Assembly (NCBI GenBank): GCA_028023455.1
Contig: JAQFVV010000012.1
Span: 6,114,499-6,178,498 of the forward strand
Length of the DNA: 64,000 nucleotides
Direction: 5' to 3'
DNA from: Epiperipatus broadwayi
Lineage: Eukaryota > Onychophora > Udeonychophora > Euonychophora > Peripatidae
The translations under genes and the position numbers were made by a program. Below the pieces are notes generated by a model. That model did no database searches. It had not been told where the DNA came from and saw only the letters and a program-made list of their open reading frames with translations. Below, piece by piece: positions 47,961 to 61,065 of this stretch (positions are counted from its first letter, which is position 1; the number at the start of each line of letters is the position of its first letter).

Positions 47961-48435
47961 TTTAGGCTGAATCTGCAATATTTGAATGCAAATATAATTA
48001 TATCTAAAGTTCAAAAAGTGTATAATGACAAATCCCATGATGTTGTTATTACCTAGGATGTACCTAAAATAGTTTTACCATAATATTATTTTATTAATTC
48101 AGATTTAGTTTATTAATTATCCATATTTTAATAATAATTTTAAATAACCCAGCTATGAAATACTTTATAAAGAAATTAAAAAACATTAATATTGCAATTA
48201 AAATAACTTAGATTAAAATCAGTTCCAAAATTTTTCTATAACTCAATTTGCACAGAAAAAAATCAAAAAGTTTATTGCTGTATTAAAGTGAGTCATCTTT
48301 GGACGATAGTATTAAGAGGTTGTTTTAGTATATTGAAAACAATATAATAAAATGTACACTATTTTTTAAATAAATAAAAAAGGAGATATTAATTAAATTT
48401 AATAAACTTAAAATTGTTTTTAAGAAAAAAAAATT
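47961..48435. other. Non-coding AT-rich stretch
   Basis: No gene recognised. Confidence 0.5.
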
Positions 48436-49170
48436 TTTTTATCAAAATAAAAACAAACTTTATTAATCCAGAAAAAAATACATAGTATTGTATAATAAAA
48501 TCAATTGGCAAATTAAAGTTCAATAGGCAGATTCTATCAAGTGTTCACTATTAAATAAAAAAAGGTCGAATAAAAGTTCAATTATATATATATTTCTTTT
48601 CTAAAGAAAGATAATTGATAATATCCAACCTGGTCTTTAAATGTCAATTAGATCCCATGTGCTATTGAATAATGCTTGTGATGACATTAGATTGTCTCTT
48701 TCTTTTATCAATCTGATTTTCCTAATTAGAATCTTCAGAGGATTTGTACAATTGAAATTGAAGAGAATTTCACATCGAGTTAGCCATAAATTATATATTA
48801 AAAAAGTGGCACTTCTAATATCGGCAAAAACTCCCACTTTAATTCCTTGTATCAGTGCATGTATCAATAAGCCTTTATGTTTATAAATTAAGCTAATAAA
48901 TGTTCTACAGACTTGCAAATAATTGCATACACCAAAAATGTGTTCGTGTCTTCACCTCTGCAACATAACCCACGTAGGCCATCAATTGAAGTAAATCCAC
49001 GGTTTCCTGTTAAAAAGCTAGGTAGTGCATTTAAATTTATTTTTATCAGGAAATCAAAGTACTTCGGCTCCAGACACCACCATCTGAACTTTTTCAGCAG
49101 ATTAAATGATGTAATGTTAAGAATTGAATTATTTGGCACTATTGCTTCATTAATGAGATAATAAGCTTAC
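48436..49170 (-). pseudogene. LINE ORF2 C-terminal remnant (family 1), minus strand
   Basis: Two overlapping frames give one protein tail. 49139-48888 contains LNALPSFLTGNRGFTSIDGL then a Cys-rich GLCCRGED stretch; 48918-48637 continues with NLWLTRCEILFNFN and IRLIKERDNLMSSQALFNST. The order and motifs equal those at 3-401 of the window. The frames overlap at 48888-48918, so a frameshift separates them. The 3' UTR ends near 48436 with ATTAATAAAGTTTG on that strand, also like the first copy. 5'-truncated and inactive. Confidence 0.72.
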
Positions 49171-49795
49171 CAGTATTGAACTTTTTGTGACTTAGACGGA
49201 TTAGGAATTTGGTTCATTTTTTAAATTTCAAATAATAACTCAGCCAACCAGCAATTCATTGCTGAAGGTGGGGTGTCTGTGGGATCAACATCAACTAAAT
49301 AAAATTCTTCAGGGATAATTAGATTCAGTCTTGAAAATATGTTGAAGGTCTGCTGGAGAAAGATAAGTTTACATTTTTTTTTTACAATGATTGTGATGAA
49401 TTGAATAATAAGTCATCTTTTCTACTAATGTACGAGCATTATTTCTTTCAGGTCAGGTTTGTACATTTGCTCTACAGATCAAGAGTCCGAGCCAGAGAAC
49501 CAAAGGCCGATCAGGTCGGGATAGTAATATCCTATGTCTGATCATACCCCCACTCTCTTACTCATGCTTCCAAGTCAACCCATAGTGAATGACATGCCTG
49601 AGGTTACACTCGATATTTCTTTATTCATGTTCCAGCAATACCAAAGCAGTAAAACATGAGACATCCCCCCAATTACATATTATATAACTTAACTAGTGTA
49701 TCATAAGATAATGAGCAAGAATGGAGACTGAGAAATTTTATATTTCATAAATTTAATATAATACTTAATAAATAATAAAGCAAAATAAATGGGGT
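49171..49795. other. Non-coding stretch, G+C-richer in the middle
   Basis: The part at 49440-49660 is richer in G+C (GAGTCCGAGCCAGAGAACCA, CAGGTCGGGATAG) than its surroundings and may be the left part of a repeat that includes the tandem arrays. I could not define its ends. Confidence 0.4.
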
Positions 49796-49799
49796 ATAG

Positions 49800-50100
49800 C
49801 TGGCTCAAATGCAGGTGAGTGAATACTCAGGGTTATGAAAAACATATTACAGCCATTTATATAGTATGCTCACATGCAGGTGAGTGACTCAGGGTTATAA
49901 AGCTAATTATATAGGGCTCACGCACAGGTGAGTAGTTCAGGGTTATCAAATAATACCATAAAGCAATTTATAGCACTCACATGCAGGTGAGTGGTTGCAA
50001 TTTATATAGAGCTCACACACAGGTGAGTGGTTCAGGGTTATAAAACAATATCATAAAGCAATTTATATAGACATGCAGGTGAGTGGATGCTGAGGGTTAT
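49800..50100. repeat. Tandem repeat array, unit about 45-65 bp, six units
   Basis: The unit carries CTCACATGCAGGTGAGTG(G), TTCAGGGTTATAA and AGCAATTTATATAG. It recurs six times with deletions and substitutions, alternating CATGCAGG and CACACAGG variants. The CTCAC...GTGAG part is itself a small inverted repeat. Confidence 0.85.
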
Positions 50101-50944
50101 AAATGATTTAATTAGTCTATGATTTTTTAATAGGCTTATGCCATCTTCCATGTCCAAACTCACGCTATGTTCTATATAGTGGAAATAAGTAATAGTTAGA
50201 GTGATCAATTTATAGGTAACTGATAGATTATATTATTAATGCTAAGTTTAAACTTAACTATAAAGATATTTGCGTGTTATATAATTGCTACACAGATAAA
50301 CGGATTAACTCAGATTCTGAATCAGATCAAAACCAAAGTTACTTTCTAAGGAAGCTGAACTGAGGTATGGCAGTTGAACGTCAGATTTTAGTGCGTTATA
50401 AACTATAGTATCAGAATAAATGCGCCTCGAATGTAATCTTAATTGAGGCTTATTACCTTGTAAATGGTTCCCCAAACTGGTCTGCTTGCTATAATTGAAA
50501 GGCCTTTTTATTAAAGAGAGCAGAAGAGTGGCTTATGAACCCTTTGGAATGCTTTGGTTCCATTAAATACGAATATATGTCACAGTTGCCTAAACTTTTG
50601 AGGCATGACTTGACATGGAAACGATCCCGATGTAGGCCATTATAGATATAGCAAGGAGGTATGCATATTTATGCTAACTAGCAACACATTTGCAATGCTA
50701 AATTAATATTTTTTATAAATTAATTACGCCAAAATCTTAGCTTCTTTCAGTGCTACTATCACTGGTCAGTTCATAAAGGAGATTATTAAGTCACATGATA
50801 AAGGCGATAATGAGAATCTGATTTAGGGCTCTCTGATAGTATCTTAATCTTTAATTAAATGGAGTTATAGCAAAAGTTTAAAGATTTATTAGAACTTGAA
50901 ACATTAATTATATGTAGTATAAGTTCCATCTAATATCAAATGAA
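50101..50944. other. Non-coding stretch between two tandem arrays
   Basis: No gene recognised; slightly G+C-richer at 50330-50650. Confidence 0.45.
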
Positions 50945-51315
50945 CTGATTCTTAAATAATCTACGTCAAATATGGATTATTAGATAGCTCACGCAAAATA
51001 TTGATTCCTAAATAAATTACTCAAATATTAATCTTAAATAACTCGTCACAATAGGCCTTACTAATAACGCAAATGTGTTTTAAATAACTTACGAAAAACC
51101 TACATTTTAAATAGCTCGCGTAAAATATACTTTTTAAATAACTGGCAAAATACATATTTTAAATAACTTACACAAATATACATCTTAAATAACATGAGCA
51201 AAATCGGCATTTTAAATAACATACGCAAAATATACATTTTAAATAACTTTAGCAAAATATTTCACTTTAAATAACTTGAGCAAAAGATGCATTTTAAATA
51301 ACTTGTTTGGGCATT
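50945..51315. repeat. Tandem repeat array, 27-28 bp unit, about 13 units
   Basis: The unit is about TTTTAAATAACTTACGCAAA followed by ATATACA. It is degenerate at the left end and cleaner from 51080 to 51300, ending in AAATAACTTGTTTGGGC. Confidence 0.85.
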
Positions 51316-51699
51316 ATAAGTAACCGATTCACTCTAGTGTAAATAAGTTTGATTTCAGAAGGGAGTTTTGCCTATATTCTTTATATTACAATACTCTGAC
51401 ATAACAGAAAAGTGATTACTCACCCCCCACCCCCCAATAATTTATTAAACACACAAAAAACCATTCTGATGAACATAGCATAAATTAATAAACATGAACT
51501 TAAAACTAAAGATAGATGGAATAAGAATAGATTGCAGAAAACAATCAATAAAGTTATAATTTAGAAATGAGAATTTGTTTGAAATGGTTTTATAGAAACT
51601 AAATATTTATGCTTACTTAAAATATTAATGATCAAGCAAGAATTTTGGGTGCTCTAAGCTTTAAATAAATTTAATATAAACAGTTTAGTGTAACATTTA

Positions 51700-52270
51700 A
51701 ATGATATAATTAATTACGAGATTTATTCGTTAGCTAGCTTTTCATTTACAATGAGTTTAGTAATGGAATTAAATATTCTGTAGAATGGTTTACTGGTAAT
51801 CTTGATAGTGAGTTTTTCGAGGCATCTTTCTTGTGCATCATCTTTCTCTTACATTGGCTGAAGCTTCTCTAGGTTTGAATCTGGATGTAGCTTTGTATAT
51901 TTACTTGGTGGCAGCTTTTCTTCATTTTGTTCAAGGAACTCTCTGGCATTTAAGGTGTAGCTTCTTTCTCCATCATGGGCAGAGGTTGGTGTTTTCTCTC
52001 ACCAGGTAGTAGCAGTCTGAGAAGAGTAAACGGCTGTCTATGGTCTTCTGGCCAATGGTCTTCATTCTGAAAGCTGGGGTGATGGCTTCAGCTTGCTATA
52101 AAGTACAGCAGAAACAGCTTTTAATGATTTTTCAGCACTGGTCTTTCAGAAATATTTTCGGCAGCAATAACAACTTTTCAACAGCAATAACCAAGAGGAA
52201 AGTTATTGATGGCTACTAAAGGCCCTTTTTATACCTTATTTTTGACAGTGGGTTCCTCCCCTTTTACTTT
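51700..52270 (-). repeat. Promoter-like, G+C-richer block, possible LTR
   Basis: On the minus strand GGTATAAAAAGGGCC gives a good TATA box (52226-52233), followed downstream by a non-AT-rich leader with two near-repeats of GCAGCAATAACAACTTTT (plus strand, about 52160-52190). It shares TTTCGAGGCAT (about 51818) with the block at 20.4-20.9 kb. A retroelement LTR is one explanation. The 69-codon frame at 52270-52479 has no domain. Confidence 0.4.
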
Positions 52271-52519
52271 TGCCACATCACCTGATTACTGGTTTGAACT
52301 TGCCTTTAACTAAATATCCACTTAGTAAAATATTTGGTACAGTTAAATCTGGACTTAAAGGCTCTATTATTCCAATTTACGTCATAGCTGCATCCATAGA
52401 CAAAAATGATATTCCCAAGAGAGTTGCAATAGCACTTAGTATGGATTTATGCCTGACTGAATTTTATAATTGGTCTTAGTTATAATTTTAAATGGGTCAA
52501 GTTTTAGCTAAAGATTATT

Positions 52520-55500
52520 TTTAGACAAAATGTTAAAACCTGTAAACAAATTACCAGCTTGTGTAATTTTAAACAAACAATAGAACTGAAAATTATTTAA
52601 CTTGAAAATTATTTAAAATGAATATTGAAAATTAAATAAGTAATTTTATAAATTTAAACTTATTATTATGTTATATATATAAATTCTAACTACACACCGT
52701 TATGTTTACTTCAGTTTTAACAAACGTAAATGAATGTGCGTATATAAATATTTAAGATTGTATTTTTATATTATAATTAATAGAACGATTATACACGCAC
52801 ATACTCTGCAATATTATAGGCACACTCAATGTTTTAAATTAAAGAAACACACGCAGTCTGAGTGCAACGAAATACACTATTATAGAATATAATATGTGAA
52901 GCAGATCTAACTGTTTCAGAGCATTATTTTTTTCCTTTTTTTTTTAAATAGTTGGACAAACCAATAGAAAATTAGTTTGCTTCTAAACTAATCTAATTTT
53001 CCTTTAATAAAAATCTTTTTATTATTCACACATTGTGAATAATAATGATGTTTTTAAAATGTTTTATGGAGTTTATGTATATATGTACCTACTGCATATA
53101 CTATATATTATAAAGTCTATGCTCATATACCCTATATATATTACATATATTGATACAGTTATATAATCAGCTTGTATTTCAGTTGCATATTAGAAAAAAT
53201 AAATTGCTGAAGTAATCATCATAACGCGAAGCTACAGTATTATAAAAATATTTAAAGCTGTTTTTATTATTTAATCTATGCCCTGAATTACTTTACATAT
53301 GCATCTGTGCTTGTATTTGTCTCAGCTATCAATTAAAATAAGAATATAAAGTAAATAATGCATACTGCATAATAATTTTATAAAGTTTGGGAAATTGTTT
53401 GCGCAGATTGAAGCTTTGAAGGGAAAATAGCAAACTGCATAGACATTATTACAAATCATCATTTTGTAGATTACTATTAATCTAAGGCATTACTGCAAAT
53501 ATATAAAATATTGGTAGAACTGCAGTTTACAGGTCACAATAAAATTCGAATTTTGTTTCACATTTTTCTCACCAGAGTGTTTCTTGTTGAATTACTGTGC
53601 ATTGTAGTTTTCGTTTATATTCGCAAAGCCAACTCCTATAAAGTATTTCTAGTAGTGTGAAATTGTTACATTGTCTTGGGGCAATGAATCCTATAAATGG
53701 TAATGTAGTTGTAGTGCCAGAAATTGAAGGGTACATGCTGCAGATATTCGCGTAGAAAATTGGACATCGTGGCTGTTGAAGGATGAATTACATTATTTAA
53801 AAAAATTATTGTGAATTTAATAATTTATTGAAGTAGTACAAAGCATTATCATTACATTTCATGTTCAAAATATACTATACACATATAAACTTACTGTATA
53901 TATGCATAAAACAAAATACTTAAACTATAATGTAACGTAAAAGATTATTGAGAAATTTCAAGTAAACCAAAAAGGCAGCCCGTATTTTTGTACTGAAGAC
54001 GTGTTAGTTGTTAAATTAAAACAAAATTAATAAATCAATTGTTAAATTTAAAAGAACAAATAAATTCTGATAAATTTTATTAAGAAGCTTTTTTCACTTT
54101 TCTTTTTTTACTTATAATGTGGGAAGCATTGAGACGCTTTTAACATTGACGTACTTTGGCTCAATTCAGCGTGTTTCTTTTTGTCAGCAGATTCTTTGGT
54201 AAATTGTTATAATAATAAAAATTTGGAATCTTTCAATCACAGAACATGATGCCTTGGACTATTTCCAAAGATACGGCAGGATCCTTCCCGAAAAATGTGT
54301 GTTAATAGTCATGATATGATTGCACACTGCTGACATGAATAAAGTGTAAATATTGTATTTATGTATTTGTTCACTTTTCTGTTAATAAGTTAATCCGAAA
54401 AAAAACCTGTAAATATTGTAATTAATTTTCCACGATTTTTTTTTTGAATTACAGTAATAAAAAAATAAAATGTAAATATCAAATATGTTTCCTAGAAAGT
54501 TTTTTTTTTTAATATTTTTAGCCCCCTCCCTCTCCCCCGAAACTAGATTTATTAAAAATATGGGCTGTCCTCTTGTAAAATTATATTCCACAAGCGTGTG
54601 TAAACAATTAATAAGTAAGTTATTGATAAGATTTTAAAAATTGTTGAGACATGTTTTTGATGCATAAGCAGGATAAGCAACTTGAAAATATATTGCTACA
54701 TTCTGAGAATAAGCAACACTTAATAGTTATCAGCTATGTCTGCCGTTATTTTAATATAAAAATTTTAAATTTATGCACACACACACACACACTTAAATAT
54801 ATACGTAAATAGAGAGAAACATAAATACAAATGTACTTTTATAATCATATATATTTCCATTAACAATAAAATTCAACCCTATATTTATATATCTTTAGAA
54901 TATTGAATTTGCTGTTTATTTTTAAAAATAAATGCATATGTTTGTTTGGGTAACTATAGTTGTTGTTTTTTTTACTTCAGCAATTGTAAAAGTCTATCTA
55001 TCTACTTTTCTAATAAAAATTGCATTATATATATAAGTTTATAACTTGTGTTATTTACAAGCTAGCCAAATCAATTATTCTTTTGTTAAACATTATAGAT
55101 TTAACACGACTTTATGAATAATGTATTTACAATTTGTGATGGGAAAAAAATTAAAATTTTAAAGAAATTTTATCTATATTTTATAATGTTAAGACTTGTA
55201 ATCATAACATCAAGAATTTATGCCCTTTCACAAATAATTTAATAAAAGATAAAAATTAAATTTTGATATTTTATTATTCATTTTTATTAGAGTTGGCTTT
55301 ATTAGACAAAATCAACTTTTTTTAAAAAAAGGTGTTGCATTGGAGAATATAAGCTTTGAGAGTGTGGTTAAAAATTTAATTAATATAATAGTTCATAGAT
55401 AAATTGATATAAATCATTATTATTTGGTTAAGCTAGAAGGTTAATTAATGATTACTATAAAATCATGATCATTAATCTTATTGTTGTGTTTGGCTAAATT
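52520..55500. other. Long non-coding AT-rich stretch
   Basis: No gene recognised in about 3 kb; CA microsatellite near 54776-54792. Confidence 0.55.
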
Positions 55501-55644
55501 TACAGGTTTGGTTCCAAACCAACAGACAAATGATGACACTATTCAACAATTAATATGTCTAATTTATTAGTGACCCAAATATACACATATGTTAGTTAAT
55601 AAAACATATGAATATGGTCTATACAATTTAATGCTGAGAGGTAG

Positions 55645-56120
55645 TCATGCCAGTAATGGACTTCATTTCCCGCTATAAAAGTAGCCTGCCTTGTGAGTTC
55701 AAATACAAGTCTTCCAGCTGCACTCAGACAGCTTGCCTCGAGTCGGCTCTAGTTCAGACTCTTCCAGCTGTACAGGACAGCTTGCCTCAAGTTGGGTGCA
55801 GCAATAGCAGTTTCTGGTCCTTATGTGGACCTGCCTCACTGCATGGACATTGTGATAATGACTAGAGAAAATACCTTTGCTAATGACAGAGGGTTTATTG
55901 GAGAGCACATTCAGTCATTCAGGTTGACAGAAGTAATTGCTCTCTGCCTTACCTCCAAAAAGTCTGACTATTTAATGGCAAATCTACCTTACTGGAAACA
56001 CTTGGATTATGTGCTCAAACCCCAATGAAGGATTTATCCTCATTGGATAGTGACCGGGTGCTAGCCAATCAGGCAAGAAATCTGGAATAGTCCACTTCTA
56101 AAGGCAAGGTCAGATATGAC
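55645..56120 (+). repeat. Promoter-like, G+C-richer block with 49-50 bp duplication
   Basis: CCCGCTATAAAAGTAGCC gives a plus-strand TATA box (55674-55680). About 30 bp downstream a unit containing CTTCCAGCTG...ACAGCTTGCCTC(G/A)AGT is repeated at 55711 and 55761. The block stays G+C-richer to about 56120. The architecture (TATA box, repeated leader, no ORF of note) resembles an LTR or a retroposon promoter. The 78-codon frame at 55792-56028 is open but has no recognised domain. Ends and duplication not found. Confidence 0.4.
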
Positions 56121-58440
56121 ACTTATCATCATTAGTTACCTCTTTTTAAAAACATACATCTTGCACTTTATGTGCACTATTCTTCTTCAACATGTTTGTC
56201 CATTGCTCTAACTTTTAGATATTCATAATTTTTTCCTTTTTTTTGAATTGTAAAGAAACAAATTATTCAATTTTTCAACAATTTTTTTTTCTCTTTTATT
56301 AAAAATGAATGTAAAGTTGGAATTATAAAAGGGTAAAATAATTAATATTAATTTTATAGATAATCATCCAATTAATAAAAAATTAAGTTGTGAACACAAT
56401 ATTCATAGATACATACCATTTCTTTCAATGAAAAAAAAACCCAACAGAATAACGTTAAAATAAGGCTTTGCAAAATCGTATTCAAATAGCCTGATTTCTT
56501 TTATGTAGGATTGATAGATATTGAAAAAGTCAAAAATTAATAATGTAAAATAAAACATATGATAAAAAATTATTTTTAGAAATTTGACAACTTGTTTCAA
56601 TTATTTATTTTAAAAAAATAGTTTTTTAAAATATATAAAAAAGTAGCCGCACCTCGGCTTTGCTTGCTTTATAAGATTTAAAAAATGAAATGTAGTTGAG
56701 AATTGAAATATATTTAAATAATATTTCCTGAAATAATAATACATGACATATCAACAGCAGGTAAAAACTATTCTAATGCATTTTTATCAACAATGTTGTA
56801 GGTTATTTTTAACTACTGTTGATAACTCATGTTTTATTATTTTGTGTAAATATTCTTTAAATATATTTTAATTCTCAACTATGTTACATTGTTTTATTTT
56901 ATAAACATAACAGTTGTTGACTTGTGACTTTGCATATTTTAGCAGAATAATAAAAACAAAAATAAAGTTGATTAGTAAAATATATTTTTAATTTATATAT
57001 ATAAGGAGAATTACAAATTTTTTATTGTTTTATTATCTAAATCCCACTTTTGATTTTTGATATACTCAATACCAACTAAAAATTTTATTCACTAATTCTC
57101 TCAATTGCTCTAGCTGTTTCCTTGAATTGTAGGAAGTTTGATAATTAAAATATATTTATATATTTACATAAAATAATTATCAACAGCAGTACTGCAAAAA
57201 ATACAATAAATAATTAAATACAATAAATAATAATTTTTAAATAAATTACTTTATATTTTTATGTGATAATTTTAATATGTCTATAAAATTTTAACATCCT
57301 TGTAATATATGCAAGTGAGAAATTAAATAGGTTGTCCAAACAATGCTTTAAATAATTTAAAATATATTTATTCAATAAAATTTTACCTGGATTATCAAAT
57401 ATTAATATTTTTTTATTTTTCTAGTACTTTTTTCAATATGCAGGCTGCAATATTCTATTTTATCATGTGAGAATACACTTAAAAGAAAGTGCTACAAGTT
57501 TATCAAATTCAGTATTTCACTTTCTGGACCCATGAGATTTTAAAATTTATTTTTTCACATGTTAAATATATTTAAACTGATGTCCTAAAAGTTTAAAATA
57601 GGCAAAACTCTCCATACGTATTGCCATACATATTGGTGATCATGTGATGGTTATTGTCCTAAAAGTTTATCAATTTTATACTAAAATTTTATCAAATTCA
57701 GTAATATTTCTCTTGCTATACAAGTGCAATTTTAAATTTTAATTTTACCTGTTTAACTGAAAATTCTTTCTGCTTATTTTGAATGGGACCTAGTGAGACT
57801 AACATTAAATATTCTTCCATATTTGAACATTTTATCTTTATATTAAACCTTTATATATATATATAATCTTAGCATTATTTATAAATGTACGCATTCAAGT
57901 GATGCACATCTTAAAAGTTGATATTTGACATTTTAAAACTATGAAAATAAACATTTAAGCAGAATTCTTATCTATGAAAATGGACGTTTGCATCACTGAA
58001 TAAACTTGTCTATTCAAAAAGTTACTACAATGAAATAATAGATAGTCATTGGACAAATTTTCCTATTCAAAATGTTAATAGAACAAAATATTAGATATTT
58101 TAATTCCATGTTATTAAAATTAACATAAATTTAGGATTAGTTATCATCAAAAAAAGAAAAAAAAATTAAAACTCTAAATATTCATTGCCATTAAAAATTT
58201 TAAAAAATAATTACTATTTGACAAAAATGATTCTATGTTTGTCAAGTAGAAAACTGTTTCAACTATATGATAATAAACTTTTTAAGAATTGCTTTTTTAA
58301 AAAATAAATATGTTCAAAAACAATCTATTGATATCGTAGTTTTTTGTTTAAAAATAAGTCTTTTACAAAAATATTGCATCATAAGCTTTAATTTGTAAAT
58401 AAATTATTGAAAATTATAATTTTTGTTTAGAATTCAATTA
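56121..58440. other. Non-coding AT-rich stretch
   Basis: No gene recognised, apart from the fold-back fragment listed separately. A short G+C-rich patch TAGCCGCACCTCGGCTTTGC lies near 56645. Confidence 0.5.
57598..57655. repeat. Fold-back FB-A fragment
   Basis: TAGGCAAAACTCTCCATACG and GTGATCATGTGATGGTTATT match the arms of the FB-A elements; the central part is missing. Confidence 0.6.
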
Positions 58441-58465
58441 TTTCACCTTGGGCTAAAACACTCAG

Positions 58466-58555
58466 CCAATAAGAAACTCTTATTTCTATTGACTTCCAGG
58501 CCATTTACCTCATGACACTGTCATGTCAATAGGGTTCTTATCAATCATATAAAAG
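58466..58555 (+). promoter_or_regulatory. Possible RNA polymerase II promoter
   Basis: CCAAT (58466-58470) precedes TATAAAAG (58548-58555) by about 80 bp. Between them is a 15 bp palindrome CATGACACTGTCATG (58511-58525) in a locally G+C-richer stretch. No coding frame follows within 1 kb, so this may be chance or a repeat remnant. Confidence 0.25.
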
Positions 58556-58599
58556 CTTTGTATAATGCAGTCATATTTTTAACACTAATATGTTAAAAT

Positions 58600-60506
58600 T
58601 GCAGCTGTGAGAAAAGGGAAACTAAACCATCACTATCTATACTATTGAGTTATAAGTAGGCTTAAAACATTATAAAGAAAATATAGTGATCGCAACACTA
58701 TTGTAACATTTAAACCATTACTCTGCCTGAATGTACCACTTATTTTGTCTCAAACTGTGTTAAATATATATTTCAACTGAAATCCTAAAGGTTTATTAAA
58801 TTCCTTGTTATAATTGATCGACATTGTCAATATTTAAATGAGAAGTTAAATACACACACATGCAATTTAATTACTTTAAAATATCTTTACAAAATCAAAT
58901 TTTATCTTGCATTGTCAAAAAGCATACTTTTTATTTAAAAAAATTTCCAATTCTGTAATCTTTTAATCCGTGCTGTCTTCTTTTTGTTTTTTATGACATG
59001 ATTCAAAAACAATTACAATATAGGTTTTCCATGCATTTTTGTATAGCAAATTACAATTCTATTTTAAAACAAAGCAAAAATTTATATCCTACTAAAATTC
59101 TATGCAAAAAAAAGAAAATCATGCATGACTTTTCAATGTTAGTGCAATATTTGTTAAGTTATAAAGTCACAAACAAACAACCTTTCATATTTATATAGTA
59201 ATATAGATATAACCTGGCAAATTTTAGTTTAAAAATTACCATTTGTAATCTTTTTAGTGAAGAGACTAATTTGGTTTGCGAAATACAAAAAAATTATATT
59301 AAATTTAATGGAAATTATTTTGGGAAATAGAATACAAAAACTTCCTTAAAAATAATATATTTATAAATGAAGATTAATTATTATTATAGAGATAATAGCT
59401 TATTCTTAAACAGCACTCATCATTAAAAAAAGATTATGATCTAATTATTAAAAAAACATATATGATAAAAGTGTAAGTCTGTTTGATTTAAAATTTTACA
59501 TAATCTGATTTTAAATTGGTATAAACCAAATTAGTTTCTACCTTCAAAGGACAACTATATAAAGTTTATGATAAATTTAGAGAATTAATATTGTCAGTCA
59601 ATGAGACTACAATCTTATATGTCAGATATTTATGGATAAAATAGATAGCATCAGAAAAAGCATTATAAATCTGAAAAGATCTTAAGAGTTTTTTTTACAA
59701 ATTTAGAGTCCAAAGACAAAGTGGAGTTAGCAAAGTTATATAGAATAATTTTAAAACATTAGCATTATGGGAAAACCATAATAGTTTTGAAAGCCTAATA
59801 ATAATCTAAATTATATTATTTCCTTATATATTTTTTTCAAAATATGTGTAATAGTCACCTTAACAACTATATTAATAGACTAGTTAAAGTAAGAATAATG
59901 TTACATCAAACTCTATTTTTATATATACACATTGAAAAGGGCTTTCAAACTAAAGAGTATTGTTATTCTATTTTCATTTTACAATTGTACAAAATAGACA
60001 CTTGGAGATACTTTAAAACATTCTAAATGCAGAAAAAAACATTAATATATACAATAAAATAATAGCAAATATAATATATTGCTGAATATCCTATAATATT
60101 CAATTCTCTTATCCATTTATTAATTATATTTATCAGTAATCTTCCAAAAATAATGCAGATATTTTTCAAAAGCAAAAAAAAATATTTATCATTAATTATC
60201 TTTCACAGATTGATTGACAATTTGAAAATATATAAATTACCTGTTAGATTTATAATAGATTATTTGTTCTGAACTTTAACAAAATAGCATATGAGGGGGG
60301 GGAGGCTAAAATAATAGAATTGTTTTCTGGTAAGTGTGTTTCATGGCTTGCATGCTTCTGCTGTTAAATATCTCTTGCAGGGGCCCTTATGCATCAATCT
60401 ATCAAATTCATGTAATACACTTTTTTGTAAACTGCATTTCACATATTTGTCAATTTTTTATAATGGCTGAAAAGTTACAATAATGTAAAATTCTATTTTC
60501 TTTTAG
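58600..60506. other. Non-coding AT-rich stretch
   Basis: No gene recognised; G run of 8 at 60295-60302. Confidence 0.5.
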
Positions 60507-60629
60507 GGAAAATGGCAGGGAAAGCAGATGTAATGTTTGAAAGAGACTACAAGAGAACTGTTCTGGAGAAACACATGTTTACAAATAATCTAATGAAATT
60601 GTCAAATTCACCATGACCCAAAAAGCATG
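60507..60629 (+). CDS. Candidate exon or pseudo-exon, unknown protein
   Basis: Preceded by TTCTATTTTCTTTTAG and followed by GTGAGTG, both good splice-site matches. The only open phase begins at the ATG at 60512 and reads MAGKADVMFERDYKRTVLEK onward for 34 codons to a TGA (60614-60616) shortly before the donor site. The peptide is charged and not low-complexity, unlike other short frames here. I do not recognise the family. The early stop suggests a terminal exon, a pseudogene or chance. Confidence 0.22.
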
Positions 60630-60973
60630 GTGAGTGAAGTCCAAAGTTAAGATAATACTGATATTTTTTTTAGTGATACAAATGGCATTTTTCTCTCAAC
60701 ATTAGTTTTTAATGGCCAGAAATTTTATCTACAACTGCTAAAATGTTTGCATGATGCAGTAAAATGTAAACATCCCACTTTGTGGCAAAGTGTGGAGTGC
60801 AAGCTTCACCACAATAATTCTTATGTAAGCAATCTTGAGTATGAAACAATTTTAATTAAATTCAACATGACTCAGCCTATCTATCAATCATATTTACTCA
60901 ATCTTTAACCGGATGACTTCTTTTTATTCTCTCAAATGAAAAAATGTCTCACCTTTTTTTTATGCTGACTTAG

Positions 60974-61065
60974 AGGTGGTGGGAAAAAATGATGTAAGCA
61001 CTAAAAGGCTTCAGTTTGTAAGTGTTTCTGGACTACTTCAAGAGATGAAAAACATGTTTAGACTG
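60974..61065 (+). CDS. Candidate exon, unknown protein
   Basis: A pyrimidine-rich tract and TTATGCTGACTTAG precede; GTAAGT follows. One phase is open: VVGKNDVSTKRLQFVSVSGL then LQEMKNMFRL. It is a balanced, non-repetitive peptide. No family is recognised. It could belong to the same gene as the stretch at 60507-60629, although that stretch has a stop codon in its open phase. Confidence 0.22.

Noticed and set aside
49800-50100. CRISPR-like array
   Set aside because: Units vary in length and are degenerate, with no unique spacers of constant size, and the context is animal. It is a minisatellite.
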